From contig JAFKJZ010000504.1 of assembly GCA_017305815.1 (NCBI GenBank), forward strand, positions 1 to 6,908: a DNA stretch of 6,908 bases, in the 5' to 3' direction. The notes below the pieces were generated by a model that searched no databases, was not told the origin of the DNA, and worked only from the letters and a program-made list of their open reading frames with translations. A program made the translations under genes and the position numbers. Source of the DNA: Hyphomicrobiales bacterium. GTDB taxonomy: Bacteria > Pseudomonadota > Alphaproteobacteria > Rhizobiales > Kaistiaceae. Positions 5,421-6,908 of this stretch are shown here, piece after piece (position 1 is the first letter of the stretch; each line of letters opens with the position of its first letter).

Positions 5421-6756
5421 GCTCGACTCCCTTTCCGCCAGTCATGCCGAGGGTGAATTGGCCCACGTTAGTTCCCTGAGCCGCCAGGCGCTGTTCCTCC
5501 GCCCCGATCCGACCCGGGTCGTGGTGCGGCGGTTCAAGCCGGCGACCGAGCCGCGCGATCTGAACTCCAAGGAAAAGACGCGGGCCAATCACATCGTCGA
5601 TCGCGTTCTCGGACTCGATTCGGAAACCGCCGCCAGCCAGCTGATCGACGTGCTGGAGAATTTCGACGGCCGTCATCGCAACCTGTTGCGGACGTTCGAG
5701 CTGCGCTGCGACGAGATGGAGGAGGCGTTCGATCCGCACCCCGTCTTCACGCGGATCCAGCGCCAGCTGATCGGCGCCTATTTCCTGCATGAATACTCGT
5801 TCGAGGCGGCGGCTCTGTTCAATCCCAGCATCGTCCCGCATCCGGATCAGCTGGGCGTTGCGCCGGACGAGAAGCGCTTCATCCTCAGCCTGCGGGCGGT
5901 GGGCGAGGGGCACATCTCGTCGCTGACGTTTCGCACGGGCACGGTGAGAGCCAATGGCGCGATCCATGTCGATCCGGCCGTCCGGCTCGCCTCGGTGCCG
6001 AAGGTGCTGGCGCGCGAGCCGCTGCCTGATGGCGAGGCGGTCGAGCTGACGTTCTCGCCGGACGAGGACATCAGCGAGCGGCTGATCTTCCCGGTCACGC
6101 CGTCGCAGTCGAACGGCATCGAGGATGCGCGCTTCGTCGAGTTCCGCGACGGCCCGCACCGGACCTACTACGCCACGTTCACCGCCTATAGCGGCAGCGC
6201 GATCCGTTCAGAGCTGATCGAGACGACCGATTTCCAGACCTTCCGGATGGCGCCGATGCGCGGCAGCGCCGCCCGCAACAAGGGCATGGCGCTGTTCCCG
6301 CGCAAGATCAACGGCCGCTACGCCATGATCGGCCGGCAGGACAATGAGAACCTCTACCTGATCTATTCGGACGATCTGTTCGCCTGGGACGGCGGCGTCG
6401 CCATCCTGCGGCCGCGCTTTCCCTGGGAATTCGTGCAGATCGGCAATTGCGGCTCGCCGATCGAGCTCGACGAGGGTTGGCTGCTGCTGACCCACGGCGT
6501 CGGCGCGGTCCGCAAATATTCGATCGGCGCCGTCCTCCTCGACAAGGACGATCCCTCCAAGGTGCTCGCCCGCTCCAGCGAGCCGTTGGTCCGGCCGGAG
6601 CCGTCCGAGCGCGAGGGCTATGTGCCGAACGTCGTCTATACCTGCGGCGCCATGCGCCATGGCGACGTGCTGGTCCTGCCCTATGCGGTGTCGGATACCT
6701 TCTCCGCCTTCGCCACCATCCGGATTGACGCGCTGCTGCGCGAAATGCGCGACTGA
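5413..6756 (+). CDS. Glycoside hydrolase family 130 protein (beta-mannoside phosphorylase or hydrolase)
   Basis: GH130 enzymes are five-bladed beta-propellers that phosphorolyse or hydrolyse beta-mannosides, phosphorolysis giving mannose-1-phosphate. This 447-residue protein has an N-terminal helical extension of about 130 residues. The propeller follows, with FNPSIVPHPDQ (136-146), LSLRAVGEGHISS (159-170), GIEDARF (235-241; D238 is the candidate general acid), KGMALFP (290-296), GNCGSPIE (344-351), THGVG (360-364), YSIGAVLLDKDDP (369-381) and VPNVVYTCGA (404-413). Typical members read EDPR where this one has EDAR. No signal peptide is seen, so it is probably cytoplasmic. The start is GTG at 5413: the frame is closed by TGA at 5341-5343 and no ATG, GTG or TTG lies between. 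The only upstream GGAG (5396-5399) is 13 bases away, so translation is probably coupled to the preceding gene, which it overlaps by 8 bases. TTG at 5458 is the fallback start. Sequence alone does not settle phosphorylase versus hydrolase. Confidence 0.9.
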   Translation: MLELDSLSASHAEGELAHVSSLSRQALFLRPDPTRVVVRRFKPATEPRDLNSKEKTRANHIVDRVLGLDSETAASQLIDVLENFDGRHRNLLRTFELRCDEMEEAFDPHPVFTRIQRQLIGAYFLHEYSFEAAALFNPSIVPHPDQLGVAPDEKRFILSLRAVGEGHISSLTFRTGTVRANGAIHVDPAVRLASVPKVLAREPLPDGEAVELTFSPDEDISERLIFPVTPSQSNGIEDARFVEFRDGPHRTYYATFTAYSGSAIRSELIETTDFQTFRMAPMRGSAARNKGMALFPRKINGRYAMIGRQDNENLYLIYSDDLFAWDGGVAILRPRFPWEFVQIGNCGSPIELDEGWLLLTHGVGAVRKYSIGAVLLDKDDPSKVLARSSEPLVRPEPSEREGYVPNVVYTCGAMRHGDVLVLPYAVSDTFSAFATIRIDALLREMRD

Positions 6757-6762
6757 AGCGGG

Positions 6763-6804
6763 ATCGCGCGCCGCCCGTTCCTCCTGCTGGAACGGCGGCG
6801 CGAT
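6763..6804 (+). terminator. Probable transcription terminator hairpin of the manA-GT4-GH130 operon
   Basis: Seven bases after the GH130 stop codon, arms at 6763-6781 and 6789-6804 can form about 16 base pairs with small bulges around a seven-base loop (TCCTGCT). The following sequence, GTCCTTCT, is only moderately T-rich, so termination may be imperfect or factor-assisted. Its position at the operon end supports the call. Confidence 0.6.
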
Positions 6805-6908
6805 GTCCTTCTGCCGGTGGACGCGCGCCCTCGGGTCGCGTTATGGCTTGTCCCGTTGTTTCTCGAGCGGGTGGGGCGGAACGCATTTCATGGCGACGGC
6901 GCAATCGG

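Noticed and set aside
4774..6159. 461-codon minus-strand open frame antisense to the fusion and GH130 genes
   Set aside because: Its sequence is arginine-rich and lacks domain motifs; it is a shadow of two well-supported genes.
6890..6908. ATG at 6890 with GGCGGA nine bases upstream, possibly the first codons of another plus-strand gene
   Set aside because: Only six codons are visible before the window ends, the ribosome binding site is weak, and another frame (ATG 6843) is also open, so no gene can be supported.

Overview
The window is about 65% GC. It reads as chromosomal DNA of an alphaproteobacterium, most likely Hyphomicrobiales (Rhizobiales). That assignment rests on codon choice (heavy third-position G/C) and on the style of the proteins: an FCD-type GntR regulator next to a sugar-transporter binding protein, and a glycosyltransferase/GH130 pair of a kind I associate with that order. 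It is inference, not a database result. I see no tRNA, rRNA, CRISPR, IS element or phage gene.

Left half, minus strand (1-1760): a GntR/FCD transcription regulator is followed 92 bases downstream by a periplasmic sugar-binding protein of an ABC importer. The binding protein carries a twin-arginine signal and runs off the left edge. The importer's ATPase and permease are presumably further left. A sigma70-like promoter with an operator-like dyad sits just upstream of the regulator, which fits autoregulation of the operon.

Middle (1761-2172): a 412-base divergent intergenic region holds the regulator's promoter and several dyads, including a nested hairpin at 1902-1940. I find no clear promoter for the rightward genes.

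Right half, plus strand (2173-6756): three tightly coupled genes. They encode a short class I mannose-6-phosphate isomerase (manA), a 763-residue protein joining a GT4-type glycosyltransferase to a long alpha-helical domain resembling six-hairpin glycosidases, and a GH130 (beta-mannoside phosphorylase/hydrolase family) protein. manA and the transferase gene overlap by ATGA (4 bases). The transferase and GH130 genes overlap by 8 bases, with a GTG start. A strong hairpin at 6763-6804 closes the operon.

Working model (inference): ManA links fructose-6-phosphate and mannose-6-phosphate. The GT4 part builds a mannose-containing glycoside, and the helical domain and GH130 protein trim or phosphorolyse it. 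Together they would form a small mannoside synthesis/turnover loop, with a regulated sugar importer transcribed divergently. The least explained part is the C-terminal domain of the transferase fusion (about residues 395-755).
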